Positions 20,092 through 30,006 of a DNA stretch of 64,000 nt are shown one piece after another. Made by a program: the position numbers and the translations under genes. Within the stretch, counting starts at the first letter, position 1; each line of letters starts with the position of its first letter. The stretch comes from Ochromonas danica. Taxonomy: Eukaryota; Sar; Chrysophyceae; Chromulinales; Chromulinaceae. The stretch lies in assembly GCA_015146655.1 (NCBI GenBank), contig VKHL01000015.1:113064-177063 (forward strand). The letters run 5' to 3'. The notes below the pieces were generated by a model, which was not told the DNA's origin, did no database searches, and worked only from the letters and a program-made list of their open reading frames with translations.

Positions 20092-21093
20092 ATGCGATCA
20101 ACACACACCTCTTTGATAATATGGAACTTATTGCTCTTATCTCTCTTAGTTAGTGCTTTTCAACCTTCTCCTTGTAGATATAGTAGAGGATGGGTGAGAA
20201 TGGCAAGTGTTGTGGATTATCCTGCAAGAATTAAGACTGTGGTGTCCAGACTGACAGCCAGCACGCAGAAGGCTTTGAAAGGCCAACTTTCTCGAATCAT
20301 CGTTGATCTCCCACCTGGCGCTGAGTTTGGCATTGAATCTGCAAAGAAGTTGGCATTTTCGAAATCCAGCGACCCGGCGGATCAAGTGAGACGAAGTAAT
20401 CGAGAGGCCGCCCGCTTATTCACTGAAATGTTCTCAGTTTTAGGTTCTACCACTGTGGTTCAATTCCCCACGGATAGTGAGGCTAGTTCTGCACGAAGTT
20501 CATGGGGAGGAAAGTTCAAAGGAACTGTGTTGGCTACAGAGCAGCAGGCTAGTAAGGGCTACGGCAGCAACGCCCTCTTCTCCAAGAGATTCACTGAAGA
20601 GGAACGGAAAGCTGCTCTGCTAGGAAAGGATGGCATATATGTACCTGACGGGACGGAAGTTTTCATCATGGTCGGAGCTCGCCAGCAAGACCTCGCCAAA
20701 GTCCTCCAGCTCCATCGCACTGTGGGCTTGGACTGCCTGGTCATTCTATTGAATGCTTATCTTCCACCTTCACGTGCTGAAAAGGGAGAAAATAAAACAC
20801 TTTCTGTTGGGGAAGAGATAGACAAGGCTTTCGAGCGTGTTTTTCATTACGCCCCTCCAAAGCTACGTCCAGAAGTCATCGGCAAACGAGAGCTGCTGCT
20901 CTTCCATGAGATGAAAGGACCTTGGTATTTGGCTGAGAAACCAACTAAATTCACGCCCAGTGTTGTGGAAGGAATGGTTGATAAAGTGATTCAAGCTGTA
21001 TCGGGCGAAGGCAAAGATATGGTCACTCTGTGGCAGGGTCCAATTATGCCCACAGAGAGCGAGATTGTTGATATACTTCGAACCCATGCCTAA
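20092..21093 (+). CDS. DUF1995-like protein with plastid-type presequence
   Basis: A 333-residue intronless protein. The N-terminus is a signal-peptide-like stretch (SLIIWNLLLLSLLVSA) followed directly by FQPSPCRYSRGWVRM. A phenylalanine at the cleavage site plus a basic Ser/Pro-rich transit segment is the known bipartite plastid-targeting signature of stramenopile algae. The mature part has LSRIIVDLPPGAEFG and later EVFIMVGARQQDLAKVLQL, which resembles DUF1995 proteins. One family member in plants, LPA3, helps assemble photosystem II; the link to that role here is only inference. The family call is by pattern memory and less certain than the targeting call. Confidence 0.65.
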   Translation: MRSTHTSLIIWNLLLLSLLVSAFQPSPCRYSRGWVRMASVVDYPARIKTVVSRLTASTQKALKGQLSRIIVDLPPGAEFGIESAKKLAFSKSSDPADQVRRSNREAARLFTEMFSVLGSTTVVQFPTDSEASSARSSWGGKFKGTVLATEQQASKGYGSNALFSKRFTEEERKAALLGKDGIYVPDGTEVFIMVGARQQDLAKVLQLHRTVGLDCLVILLNAYLPPSRAEKGENKTLSVGEEIDKAFERVFHYAPPKLRPEVIGKRELLLFHEMKGPWYLAEKPTKFTPSVVEGMVDKVIQAVSGEGKDMVTLWQGPIMPTESEIVDILRTHA

Positions 21094-21232
21094 GATAAGA
21101 CAAGTTTGTAGAACATATTGGCTCTGTTTTGAATTAAGTCTCTAAAGGACCCATTAGAAGTGCAAAACACACAGTGTCTACTCTGAGACGCATCAACAAA
21201 CAGTAGAAAACCACCAGACCTCACAAAATCTC

Positions 21233-22663
21233 TTAAGCACTCTCCTCCAAAGCAATCAACTTGTCCACACCATCAATCATACGCTGGACAAGCTCAACCT
21301 CAGAAGCACCGATACGGCCCTTGTTGGAAATATCGAACTCTCCGTTAGGACCAGGAGGAGAATGCTCTCCGCGGCCACCGCGAGCCTGAAGACCCAGGGA
21401 GTCAGCAAGCTCCTCCAACTTATGCACACCAAGCTTCTTGTAAAGTTTGGGAAGCTTCAGCATGACAGAGGCACGCAAGCCGGTACCAACATTGGATGGG
21501 CAAGTAGTGATGTAACCCAAATGCTCATCATGAGCATAATGATAGCCTGCCTTGTTCAGACTCTTCTCAACGGAGTTAATAGCATTGGCCCAGCGAACAA
21601 AGACTTCCTTCACGTTGCCACCATCTTGCATGGCAATGCAGCGCATGTGGTCCTCCTCATTCACCCAGACGAGGAATGTCTTGTCCTTGTTGTGGAAAAT
21701 ACCACGAGCATCAGGCCAATCTCTAGCAGCTCCACAGTTGGAGAGGACATTGTTGGGAGTAGGCTTCTGGAAGAGGAAGCCAGTGTCCTGAAGATCCTGC
21801 TCCTCTTTCTTGGTCATGGCACCCAGAGGATAATAGATGCCGGTGAGATCTTCAGGCATCTCATTTAAAGCCTGAGTGAGAAGCTTCTCGACAAGACGAC
21901 GCTGCTTGCGGTCAGTGGAGGGAGGGAGGGCAAGGGTATCAATGGAGCGACCAGCACGGATACGAGTGCTCACGACGTACTTGTTGAATTTGGCAGCCTG
22001 TTCAGGAGTCATCACAATCTTAGAAGCATCCATGTCTGAGTGATGGCTATCAGTAGCCTTGTAGCCATGCCAGCCTTCAATGACAATGTCCATGATATCC
22101 TTGTAGGCATGGTAAGCGGCAGGCTCTCCAGCAACAATACCCACGCCAAGGTGAGGAGCATCCAGACCAGCTTGAATGGCCTGATCAAAGCTGAAGCCCA
22201 TAGGAGTGCGCACATTAGCATACTTGGTGTAGAGGGAGGGGTCAGCACGGATGGCCTTGCAGGTAAGGGAGCGATGTTTGTCGGTGATGTAAGGGAAGTT
22301 GCCCACGGGGTCCACCGACTTCTTCACGACAATATCAATGCCAAGATCAGTCTCAACTTTTCTCACGAGCTATTTTCATTGAACGGAAACACAAATCAAG
22401 ACAGAGAGCGATCATTAGCGTTGAAGAAGCAAGGAATTTTTAAATTTCTTTACCGCGAAAATCTTCTCCAACACTGCTGCAGGATTTTTCTCATCATTAG
22501 AGGCTTGGGTAACAGTCAAGGTCTGTGAATATAATTTTTAACACAGCAGCGGAGTTAGAGGTTTGCAGGTAGGCATGGGTTGAAGGAAGAGGAAACTCAC
22601 GGCACCGGCTCCAGCGGTAAAAGCAATAGCAGGGATGGCACGAGAAGACAATTTGCTAAACAT
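21233..22663 (-). CDS. Mitochondrial guanidino kinase (creatine/arginine kinase family)
   Basis: Three exons on the minus strand: 22663-22601, 22522-22454 and 22369-21233, with introns of 78 and 84 nt, giving 422 residues. Exon 1 encodes MFSKLSSRAIPAIAFTAGAGA, a typical mitochondrial presequence. Exon 3 holds the catalytic domain of ATP:guanido phosphotransferases: NEEDHMRCIAMQDGG and the active-site cysteine in CPSNVGTGLRASV, plus STRIRAGRS for nucleotide binding. Total length matches mitochondrial creatine kinases. The family transfers phosphate between ATP and a guanidino compound to buffer energy. The substrate (creatine, arginine, taurocyamine or other) cannot be decided from the sequence; the active-site motif is closer to creatine-type enzymes than to the CPTNLGT form usual in arginine kinases. 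Confidence 0.9.
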
Positions 22664-22803
22664 CTTGGATAGATTGACAAATAGAGGAGAAACTAGAACA
22701 GATAAGACTAGAGGGAAAAGTGACTAAGAGCGACCGAGTCAATGAAGTTGATCGAGAGAATTCCAAGCAACGGAATCTTCTTTTGGCAAAAGATTGTGCC
22801 ATA

Positions 22804-22856
22804 GCAACACAGCACAGCAACACAACACAGCAACACAGCACAGCAACACAGCCGGC
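22804..22856. repeat. CAACACAG-type microsatellite
   Basis: An imperfect tandem repeat of CAACACAGCACAG units between two divergent genes (guanidino kinase and bL28m). It lies about 140 bp upstream of the kinase start. The rest of the 22664-23278 gap holds no gene that I can support. TTTCGAAACCGAAA at about 22924-22937 may be a promoter motif. Confidence 0.75.
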
Positions 22857-23278
22857 AACCGCACACACACCACACAGCAACGGTAAAGAAACACACCCCA
22901 CATCCCAAACACGCACTTCTGGCTTTCGAAACCGAAAAAGGTGATTTTTATCTCGCTTTTCTTTTCCACCTGAGCTTTTTTCTTTTGTGAACATCTACAG
23001 AGGGAATTCTCTCAAAGACATTTCTTTCTGTGTTGGACAGGCATCCAAAGAGTCGATCAGCGCAGCAGCCGAGTTCCAGAGCACTCCAGAGAGCACCAGA
23101 TCTTTTGACCAAAATAGATGTACAATCAGCACACTGTAAAATCGATTTTTCAGAAGTTTGAGTTTTGGTCAATGGCCAATAGATTTGAAGATCTGGCGGT
23201 CTGCGGGGATGGTGTGGCTGAAGGAGCGCCGCGGCAACAAAGACGAGGCCAAACTGTGTCCTCGATAGAAACGCGACC

Positions 23279-23871
23279 ATGCTACGCCTCTTTCAGACCT
23301 CCAGACTCTCTCTAGCCACTCCTTCTCCTAGTTTTGCCTTACAACAGGTAGCTGGCTTTAAATGGAAGCCTCCACGCACTGCTGGAAGAAGCACAAACTT
23401 GCATCGCTCAAACCGCGCCAAAGAAGGTTCTTCCCTCTCCTCTCTCTGCCCTGCGTCTTCTCTTTCTTATTCCTCATTTGTGTAGGTCTTTATCACGGAA
23501 AGGACATTCGCTTTGGTTGCTCTATTTCCCACTCACATCATCGATCGAATCGTTGCTGGAAGCCCAACGTCCAAAACAAGCGCTTGTGGAGTGACGCCTT
23601 GAACGAATGGGTGCGCTTTAAGATCACCACAGCTGCGATCAAGGCAGTTGATAACTATGGAGGTATCGACAACTATATGCTCGCGTTGGACGAGCGCCTC
23701 GTGCAAGACTCCAACTATTTGATCAAAGTGCGCGGCCTGATCGCGGCAGCTGTCTACCACAAGGGAGAGCTCTCGCCTAAGCTTATTAAGCGGTTAGGCT
23801 TTCATAAGAATCCTCCCCTCCCTCCTGCTGCTGCTGAGGTCCAGGCAGTGGCTCCTATCGAGCTGGCCTAG
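23279..23871 (+). CDS. MRPL28: Mitochondrial large-subunit ribosomal protein bL28m
   Basis: Two exons, 23279-23426 and 23486-23871, with a 59-nt intron (donor GTTCTT, acceptor TGTGTAG), giving 177 residues. The join reads AKE|GLYHGKDIRFGCSISHS, followed by HRSNRCWKPNVQNKRLWSD, the core of the bacterial-type L28 family. The N-terminus (MLRLFQTSRLSLATPSPSFA) is basic and hydroxylated, as expected for mitochondrial import. The C-terminal extension ends in a Pro/Ala-rich tail. The intron donor is not the usual GTAAG/GTGAG form but is supported by the continuous domain. A plastid destination is less likely because there is no signal peptide. Confidence 0.82.
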
Positions 23872-23999
23872 ACCTCACCCACTCCTGCTGCCTGCTGGTC
23901 TATCGCTAACCTTAACTGTTCTTCTCCTACATCTCGCAGCTTTATAGTTAATCATAAAAGATTTTGAAACAGTACACGTGATGGGAGGCATCAGCTGCG

Positions 24000-24747
24000 T
24001 TAAAAATGAGAATAAATGAAAGCACCGGCCACCACGACAGGAATGACAATCACGGCCAAGCCCAAGCGTGAAGAGACCACCGGTCGAGATCTATGAGCCT
24101 GATTCATTTTAAAGGATCAGAAAAGAAATAATGACAAGGAAAGGGTAGTGTCTCACAGTACCTTCTTCTCGTTCAGAGTCATCTTCTGCCATTTCGGTGA
24201 GCGATATTTATCCTGAAAATCTCTCCAATTTGATGAAGCATTTACACGAACATTGGCAGAGTAGTTTTCTCGTTGGGTAGTGAATCCTTGACATATCTCG
24301 CTTTGGTCCAAGCCCACGACACCAGAGGAGGGCAGACCTGAGCTATTGCTGCCAGTTAGCCGCGCCCGTCGCGAGTCATAATGTGCCTTGAGGTCCGCTT
24401 TTGAGAGAATGCCCCATGCTTCAGAGATCTTGGCAAACTCCTCGTGCGCGGCTTTGTTGTTCTCCTTCTCTGCTCGACTAGTGTCAGGGTGGTGGGTGAG
24501 AGCTGACGTGGAAGAGGTAATAGCAGCAGTGAGCACGAGCAAGAAATAGCAAAGCATGACAGTAGACTCACCAAGGCTGACATAAGCGGCCTTCATCTCC
24601 TCGATGGTGGCTGAGGACTTCACTCCCAGCACTTTGTAGTAATCTTACAAAACAGACACAGACACCACGGCAGCATTACACAGGGAGGCAAGAAGATAAA
24701 CAAGACTATGATTTATAACCCTTCGTTATGTCAATATCATCCATCAT
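24000..24747 (-). CDS. J-domain (DnaJ/Hsp40) protein with C-terminal membrane anchor
   Basis: Four exons on the minus strand: 24747-24720, 24643-24572, 24502-24162 and 24098-24000, with introns of 76, 69 and 63 nt, giving 179 residues. Spliced, the start reads MMDDIDITKDYYKVLGV and continues through AAYVSLALTHHPDTSR, a standard J domain with the His-Pro-Asp triad that stimulates Hsp70. The last exon encodes RPVVSSRLGLAVIVIPVVVAGAFIYSHF, a single hydrophobic tail segment at the extreme C-terminus. This indicates a tail-anchored protein facing the cytosol (ER, mitochondrial or other outer membrane). Without splicing, intron 2 reads through in frame, which would hide the HPD region. The gene is convergent with bL28m (128 bp apart) and divergent from enolase. 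Confidence 0.85.
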
Positions 24748-24801
24748 TTTTTCTTCTCTTATTCAATCTTACATTCCGATTCTCTCCTCAACAAACTAGG
24801 A

Positions 24802-24837
24802 TGTTATTGCATTGCGTGGTATTATTGCATTGCGTGG
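24802..24837. promoter_or_regulatory. Two perfect tandem 18-bp copies between divergent genes
   Basis: TTATTGCATTGCGTGGTA occurs twice with no gap, at 24802-24819 and 24820-24837. It lies in the 270-bp space between the J-protein start (24747, minus) and the enolase start (25018, plus). A head-to-tail pair in a bidirectional promoter is a plausible binding site for a dimeric factor. Confidence 0.5.
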
Positions 24838-25017
24838 TAAATAAACGCGTTGGTGGTAGTGTGACACATAAACAGTGTGGGAAGTAGTTTGTGTGGCTGG
24901 CGTGGTGAAGCACTGCCCACATCCTCTGCCCACTGCCCTGCAGGCCTCGCTGTTGATGACAAGACAACAGATCACATCCCCAAGAGATCCCGCCTTCCTT
25001 CAAGAGGACCGTTTGCC

Positions 25018-26617
25018 ATGTTAGCATTGTCACTAGTCGTTCTGTTAGCTATTTTAGCCATTGGTAAGGTCTAGAGGGTTCTATAGATGACTGTGTCATT
25101 GTTTTGGTGTTTTTGGAATGTTGGCTTTCTCTCACTTCAACTTCGTGTTCTAACTGACGGAATGTGGTGGATCTAGTCAATGGTTTCCAAGGCACTGCCC
25201 GTGGTCCTTCCCGCATCTCTTCCTTGCGCATGGTAAGTCTCTCCCATAGTCTGTTTTAGACTGTCTGCTGCAAGATCTCATTCATCATGACTGACTGTAG
25301 AGCATCAAGGATATCCATGCCAGAGAGATCATCGATTCTCGTGGTAACCCCACAGTTGAGGTCGACGTCATCACTGATCTTGGTCTCTTCCGTGCTTCTG
25401 TGCCATCTGGTGCCTCCACAGGCACCCACGAGGCCTGCGAGCTGCGCGATGGAGGCAGTCGCTACTCAGGCAAAGGTGTTCTCAAGGCTGTGCAGAACGT
25501 CAACAACATCATCGCCCCTAAGCTGAAGGGTCACGACGTGACTGATCAGAGCAAGATTGACGAGGTCATGCTGCAACTTGATGGTTCTGCTAACAAGGCC
25601 AACCTCGGCGCTAATGCTATCCTGGGTGTCTCTCTTGCCGTCGCCAAGGCTGGTGCTGCCAAGCGCCATGTGCCTCTCTATCGCCATTTTGCTGACCTTG
25701 CTGGAAACAAGGAGCTGGTCTTGCCTGTGCCTTCTTTCAATGTCATCAACGGAGGAGAGCATGCTGGCAATGGCTTGGCCTTCCAGGAGTTCATGGTTTT
25801 GCCTACCGGTGCTTCTTCTTTTGCTGAGTCAATGCAGATTGGTTGCGAAATCTATGCTGCTTTGAAGTCTGTGACTAAGAAGAAGTATGGCCAGGATGCT
25901 GTCAATGTGGGTGATGAGGGCGGCTTCGCTCCTCCCATCAAGAACAACAAGGACGGTCTTGATCTGTTGCTTTCCGCCATTGAGAAGGCAGGTCACCTCG
26001 ATAAGGTTGTCTTAGGCATGGATGTTGCCTCATCTGAGTTCTACGTGGATGGCAAGTACGACTTGGACAAGAAGACTCGCGCTGCCAATCCAGCGGGTGC
26101 CTCTGCTCCTCTCTCCGGCCCTGAGCTGGCTGCCTTCTACAAACAGCTCGCTAAGGATTACAACATCAAATCCATTGAGGATCCTTTCGAGCAGGATGAC
26201 TGGGATAACTGGGTGGCCTTCACCAAGGCTGTTGGCAAAGATGTGCAGGTTGTGGGAGACGATCTCACCGTCACCAACCCCAAGCGCATCGCTGAAGCTG
26301 CCAAGCTCGGTGCATGCAATGCTCTCTTACTCAAGGTGAATCAGATTGGCTCTGTGACCGAGTCCATCGAGGCTGTGAAGCTGGCCAAGCGCAGTGGCTG
26401 GGGTGTCATGACCTCTCATCGCTCAGGAGAGACAGAAGACAACTACATTGCAGACTTGGCTGTCGGTCTCTGCTCTGGACAGATTAAGACTGGCGCGCCT
26501 TGCAGATCTGAGCGCTTAGCTAAATACAATCAGTTGCTTCGTATTGAGGAGGAGCTGCAGGGCAAGGCTGGCTATGCTGGCCACGCCTTCCGCACTCCCA
26601 AGTGGATGGGACATTAA
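25018..26617 (+). CDS. ENO: Enolase with plastid-type bipartite presequence
   Basis: Three exons, 25018-25063, 25177-25232 and 25301-26617, with introns of 113 and 68 nt, giving 472 residues. Exons 1 and 2 encode [18 protein letters not shown] then [16 protein letters not shown]: a hydrophobic signal peptide, a phenylalanine at the cleavage point and a short basic segment. The enolase body starts at [18 protein letters not shown]. Catalytic landmarks are present: [27 protein letters not shown], the Mg-ligand region [10 protein letters not shown], and [18 protein letters not shown]. The enzyme interconverts 2-phosphoglycerate and phosphoenolpyruvate in glycolysis. The leader suggests the product goes to the plastid rather than the cytosol. 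The first two exons are short and easily missed, in which case this would look like a leaderless cytosolic enzyme. Confidence 0.93.
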
Positions 26618-26679
26618 ACAGTGTTATTGCATGCGTCTCACTATCATTCTAACCTTTAACAAACTAGCTTTCCCTACTC

Positions 26680-27519
26680 TCATCGATGAACAGAGTCTCT
26701 CAGAGCCACTCCAGCCAGCGCCTCGACGGCATCGCGTACCTCCCAGGCATTGGCAGCGGTGAAGTCAGTCATGCCCTGTCCATACGCCATGTCAGGGGTA
26801 CGATAGCGACAAGTGTGGTATCCGCGCTGTCTAGCAGCTAGCAGGATGTCATCTCTTGAGGAGACTAAGAGGACCTGAGCCTCTCTCAACTGCAGCGCTG
26901 TCTCCATCTCCAGTAGTGACTGCTGCTGCCACTCAGCCTCGTTAGCACCCTTGGCTAAGGTAGGTCGGACGTAAGCCACCTCAGAAGGTCGCAACTGCTG
27001 GCAGAGAAGAGTCAGCTTGTCTTCAACCAGGGAGGGACTGCCTAGGAGGGACAGCCGCATGGATCTGTTGTAGATGTAGTCCAAGACATCGCCCATGCCC
27101 TCAGCGATCAGCCAGCGACTATGACTACCCAGCAGACTGCTCTTGAGAGGATTGTGTGCGGGGTGGTGGAGGTCGTGCTTGAGGGTCTTCATGCGCAGCT
27201 TCTCTGCATACCTCAGCTTGGGGTCTGACCGGGGGTCAACCACTCCGTCATACTTCACTGGCTTGCTGGCTTTGGTGGTAGCAGGACTTGGAGTTGGAGT
27301 AGTGTCAGTAGGAGAAGCTGTGGTGGAGGTGGGCGGCTGACTGCCTAGCTTGCCAACAGCATCATTGGCATTAGCAGAAGGGTTGGGGTTCAAGACAACG
27401 CCAATATCAAAGGCCACTGCCTTCAGCCGAAGGTTCTTAGACATGTCAGCCCATATTGATAAGGACCGACCACCTGGACCCACGACCAGGGGAACCATTC
27501 GCCTCAAAGTCATCCTCAT
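26680..27519 (-). CDS. Possible HAD-superfamily protein
   Basis: A 279-residue protein from the ATG at 27519; the frame opens at a GTG three codons earlier. Near the N-terminus, LKAVAFDIGVVL resembles HAD motif I, but the second catalytic Asp position is occupied by Gly-Val-Val. Near the C-terminus, VLLVSSRDDILLAARQRGY resembles the late HAD motif in which an acidic pair binds metal. Between them lies a Thr/Pro/Ser-rich disordered insert (about residues 60-85). If it belongs to this superfamily it may be a divergent or inactive phosphatase. It is convergent with enolase (62 bp) and divergent from the next gene. Confidence 0.45.
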   Translation of the reverse strand: MRMTLRRMVPLVVGPGGRSLSIWADMSKNLRLKAVAFDIGVVLNPNPSANANDAVGKLGSQPPTSTTASPTDTTPTPSPATTKASKPVKYDGVVDPRSDPKLRYAEKLRMKTLKHDLHHPAHNPLKSSLLGSHSRWLIAEGMGDVLDYIYNRSMRLSLLGSPSLVEDKLTLLCQQLRPSEVAYVRPTLAKGANEAEWQQQSLLEMETALQLREAQVLLVSSRDDILLAARQRGYHTCRYRTPDMAYGQGMTDFTAANAWEVRDAVEALAGVALRDSVHR

Positions 27520-27550
27520 TTCATCCACAATAACCTGCCAACATATGCCT

Positions 27551-27602
27551 CCAGATATCCAGAGCTCTAGATCTTTAGATTCCTAGAAATCTAGATATCT
27601 GG
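27551..27602. promoter_or_regulatory. Palindromic element in a divergent promoter
   Basis: The arms CCAGATATC (27551-27559) and GATATCTGG (27594-27602) are perfect inverted copies. Further CTAGAT/ATCTAG pairs lie inside. The element occupies the centre of the 125-bp gap between two divergent starts (27519 and 27645). Confidence 0.5.
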
Positions 27603-27644
27603 ACTCTTTGGCACGAAACCGTCTGTGTGCGGGCATTTCAAAGG

Positions 27645-28499
27645 ATGATGTTGTCGTCCTATTTCTACTACCTGTGGGTAGTTCAACTTCTGTGGCTTTG
27701 GCCGTCTTGTGCTCAACCTTCTCCATCATTATCCGCAGCAGCAGAGGGTCGCTATATTCAACTCAATGCTAGTCGACAATTCAGTGAGACAGATCTGCAG
27801 CCACTGTATGACTCACTCTTCCCCACTAACTTACAAGATGACTTCCTCGCTGAGGGTCGGCGGCAACTACAAGTCAAGAAGAAGGCTTACAATGCCTCTG
27901 ACCCTGTGCCCTGTGTGATCTGTCGCTCTCTGAGCTACTGCTCCATCCTCAACGGCTATATGGTGGAAGAGACGTACTACCCCGACAACCTCAACTATCG
28001 GGAGACTTGTAAAGTCATCGAGTCCTTTGGTGATCGCATCCAAAAACTCGTTTTTGGTACGGGCACTACCTTCCGAGACACTCCACAGTGTCGCACGATG
28101 GTGATGCAGTACCTGTGCCTCTTCTACGGCACCAACAACGAGATGTACACCAACTACTGCGTCTACCAAGAGACTACAGATCCAGTCAGTAGTATTAAGA
28201 CTGTCACTCAACGACCACCATGCCATAGCTTCTGTGTTCAAGTGGCGATGTATTGTGCGAATGATCCCGACTTCTTCATTCAGACCTGCTCGCGCATTGC
28301 CTGTCCCTATCCCTCCTCTGAGACGTGCACTGCCGATCCCATCATGCAGGGACTCACACTAGGTGCTAATCTGGATTGTGAAGTGCCCTATTACACCTCA
28401 CCTTACTTCCGAGCCGCCGCCTCTTCCAGCAAAGGAGCTGTTTATTGGACATCATGGGCTGTCATGCTGTTGCTCGTGGCCTTGCTGTGGACTCATTAA
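27645..28499 (+). CDS. Secreted cysteine-rich protein with Frizzled-like pattern, probably GPI-anchored
   Basis: A 284-residue protein from the ATG at 27645; the frame opens at a GTG at 27627. It has a signal peptide (YYLWVVQLLWLWPSCA) and a cysteine-rich body. The stretch from CVICRSLSYCSIL through CRTMVMQYLCLFYG and PPCHSFCVQVAMYCA matches the spacing style of Frizzled/Mid1-type cysteine-rich domains, with the diagnostic Leu-Cys and Pro-Pro-Cys-x-x-x-Cys elements. The C-terminus is SSSKGAVYWTSWAVMLLLVALLWTH, a small-residue site followed by a short hydrophobic tail, as in GPI signals. The role may be as an extracellular receptor or channel accessory (compare yeast Mid1), but this is only inference. 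Confidence 0.6.
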   Translation: MMLSSYFYYLWVVQLLWLWPSCAQPSPSLSAAAEGRYIQLNASRQFSETDLQPLYDSLFPTNLQDDFLAEGRRQLQVKKKAYNASDPVPCVICRSLSYCSILNGYMVEETYYPDNLNYRETCKVIESFGDRIQKLVFGTGTTFRDTPQCRTMVMQYLCLFYGTNNEMYTNYCVYQETTDPVSSIKTVTQRPPCHSFCVQVAMYCANDPDFFIQTCSRIACPYPSSETCTADPIMQGLTLGANLDCEVPYYTSPYFRAAASSSKGAVYWTSWAVMLLLVALLWTH

Positions 28500-28618
28500 T
28501 AGCGACATGAGTCCTTTATTGTACATAGTAAACTAGCCCTGACTGCATCGTAACTTAACTAGTATGCTGAGGTTAAATGATGGAAACAAGAGGAGTAGGA
28601 GAAGCGATAATTTGAAGA

Positions 28619-30006
28619 TTAATTGGGAGACTTGACAATCTTGCTAACTGTTTGACTAGCAGCTGTTGACATCGAGCGCTTGGAGATGAAAGAGTGCGAC
28701 GTGCGCAATAGCGATTGAGAGAAGGCGGACAAGTTGGCCCCGTGCTTCACGAAATTGAGGGAGTGGACGAGGAAGGTGGTCAAGGTGAGCAACACCAAAG
28801 AGCCTGCCTGATGAGCAGTCGCCAGCTCGAGCGGCACATACATGAGTAGCGTAGAGATACCAAGGGTAACTTGGGTAGCTGCCATAGCCGCTACTGCGGT
28901 GTAGGCGAAGCGCAAACGACGGGGAAGAGCAGCCCAATAACGTCCCTCCAGAGCTTTCTTAGCCAATACATAGCCGGCAGTGATGGCAGAAATGGTGGTA
29001 TACGCCAACATGCGGTGGTCGAACTGCACAGTGGCAGTGTTTTCGAAGAAGTTCTTCCACAGAGGCTTCAAATCCAAAATCTCCTTTGGAATCCACTCGT
29101 CACCCATCATAGGCCAGTTGTTATACGCCAGACCAGCATCCATTCCCGCCACGAATGCGCCAGAAACAGCAGTGGTGAAGACCAAAGCCAAGTTATGAAT
29201 TCCAAATCGACGAGAGCGGCGGGCATAATTGAGAACTTCATGAGGCAGCTTATCAGCCAAGGCGCGTAGCTTGGATGCTGGTTGAATAACATCTAACGCA
29301 GTCCATAACACAGCAGTATAAGTGGTAAACGCCATGGTGAGGTGAGCAGCGAGGCGATAGGGAGAGACACGGATCTCTTGTCGCTGCTGGGGGTCCATTT
29401 CCAACCCAGACTTCACCATCCACCAACCAACTAAACCTTGAGCACCACCTAAAGAGAAGAGTAAAGCCATACGAGGATACATGGACTTGGGGATCATGCC
29501 TCTAGCAGAGAAATAGAGAGCAGGCAAAGTGAAGGCCACGCCAACAAAACGACCCATCATTCTGTGTCCATACTCCCAGAAGTAGATGAATTTGAAGTCA
29601 TCTACAGTCATGGATTGTCGTTGCTGCCACTCTGGAAAGGTCTTGTAACGAGCAAACTCCTTCTCCCATTCCTCGTCTGTCATAGGAGGGAGACTGCCTT
29701 GGATGTTCCAGTCAGTCATGGACAGGCCAGAGCGAGTCAAGCGAGTAACGCCACCGACAGTAACAATACCAGCAATCATAGCAGAGACGCCTAATAGCCA
29801 ATATCCCACGACAGGCTTGGCCTCAGGGGCTTCTTGGGCGACAGTGCTCAGCCTGCGAGTCACTGCCTTGGAGTAGGGAGAGACCTACACATAGAAAATG
29901 CATGGAATTAGTCATGCAATAGTAATCCAGTGACATGTGAGAAGGTCACCTTGTTCACCATTGGACGAACGGAAGTGCAGTATCGTTGACGTGCCAAATG
30001 TGCCAT
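28619..30006 (-). CDS. COX15: Heme A synthase (COX15)
   Basis: Two exons on the minus strand, 30006-29950 and 29884-28619, with a 65-nt intron, giving 440 residues. Exon 1 encodes MAHLARQRYCTSVRPMVNK, a mitochondrial presequence. The body has the conserved blocks GGVTRLTRSGLSMTDW, EYGHRMMGRFVG, AHLTMAFTTYTAVLW, and FDHRMLAYT with later AHQAGSL, which carry the heme-ligand histidines. The enzyme sits in the inner mitochondrial membrane and oxidises heme O to heme A for cytochrome c oxidase. Length and layout are normal for the eukaryotic family. It is convergent with the preceding cysteine-rich protein gene (119 bp). Confidence 0.93.

Noticed and set aside
20015-20104. Extension of the unknown minus-strand gene to 20104
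   Set aside because: It starts with GTG, overlaps the plastid protein start, and contains a good TATTTCAG acceptor, so this part is more likely intron or promoter.
24877-25074. 65-codon frame ending in the enolase leader
   Set aside because: Only the ATG at 25018 gives a clean signal peptide joined to enolase; the upstream part is promoter DNA.
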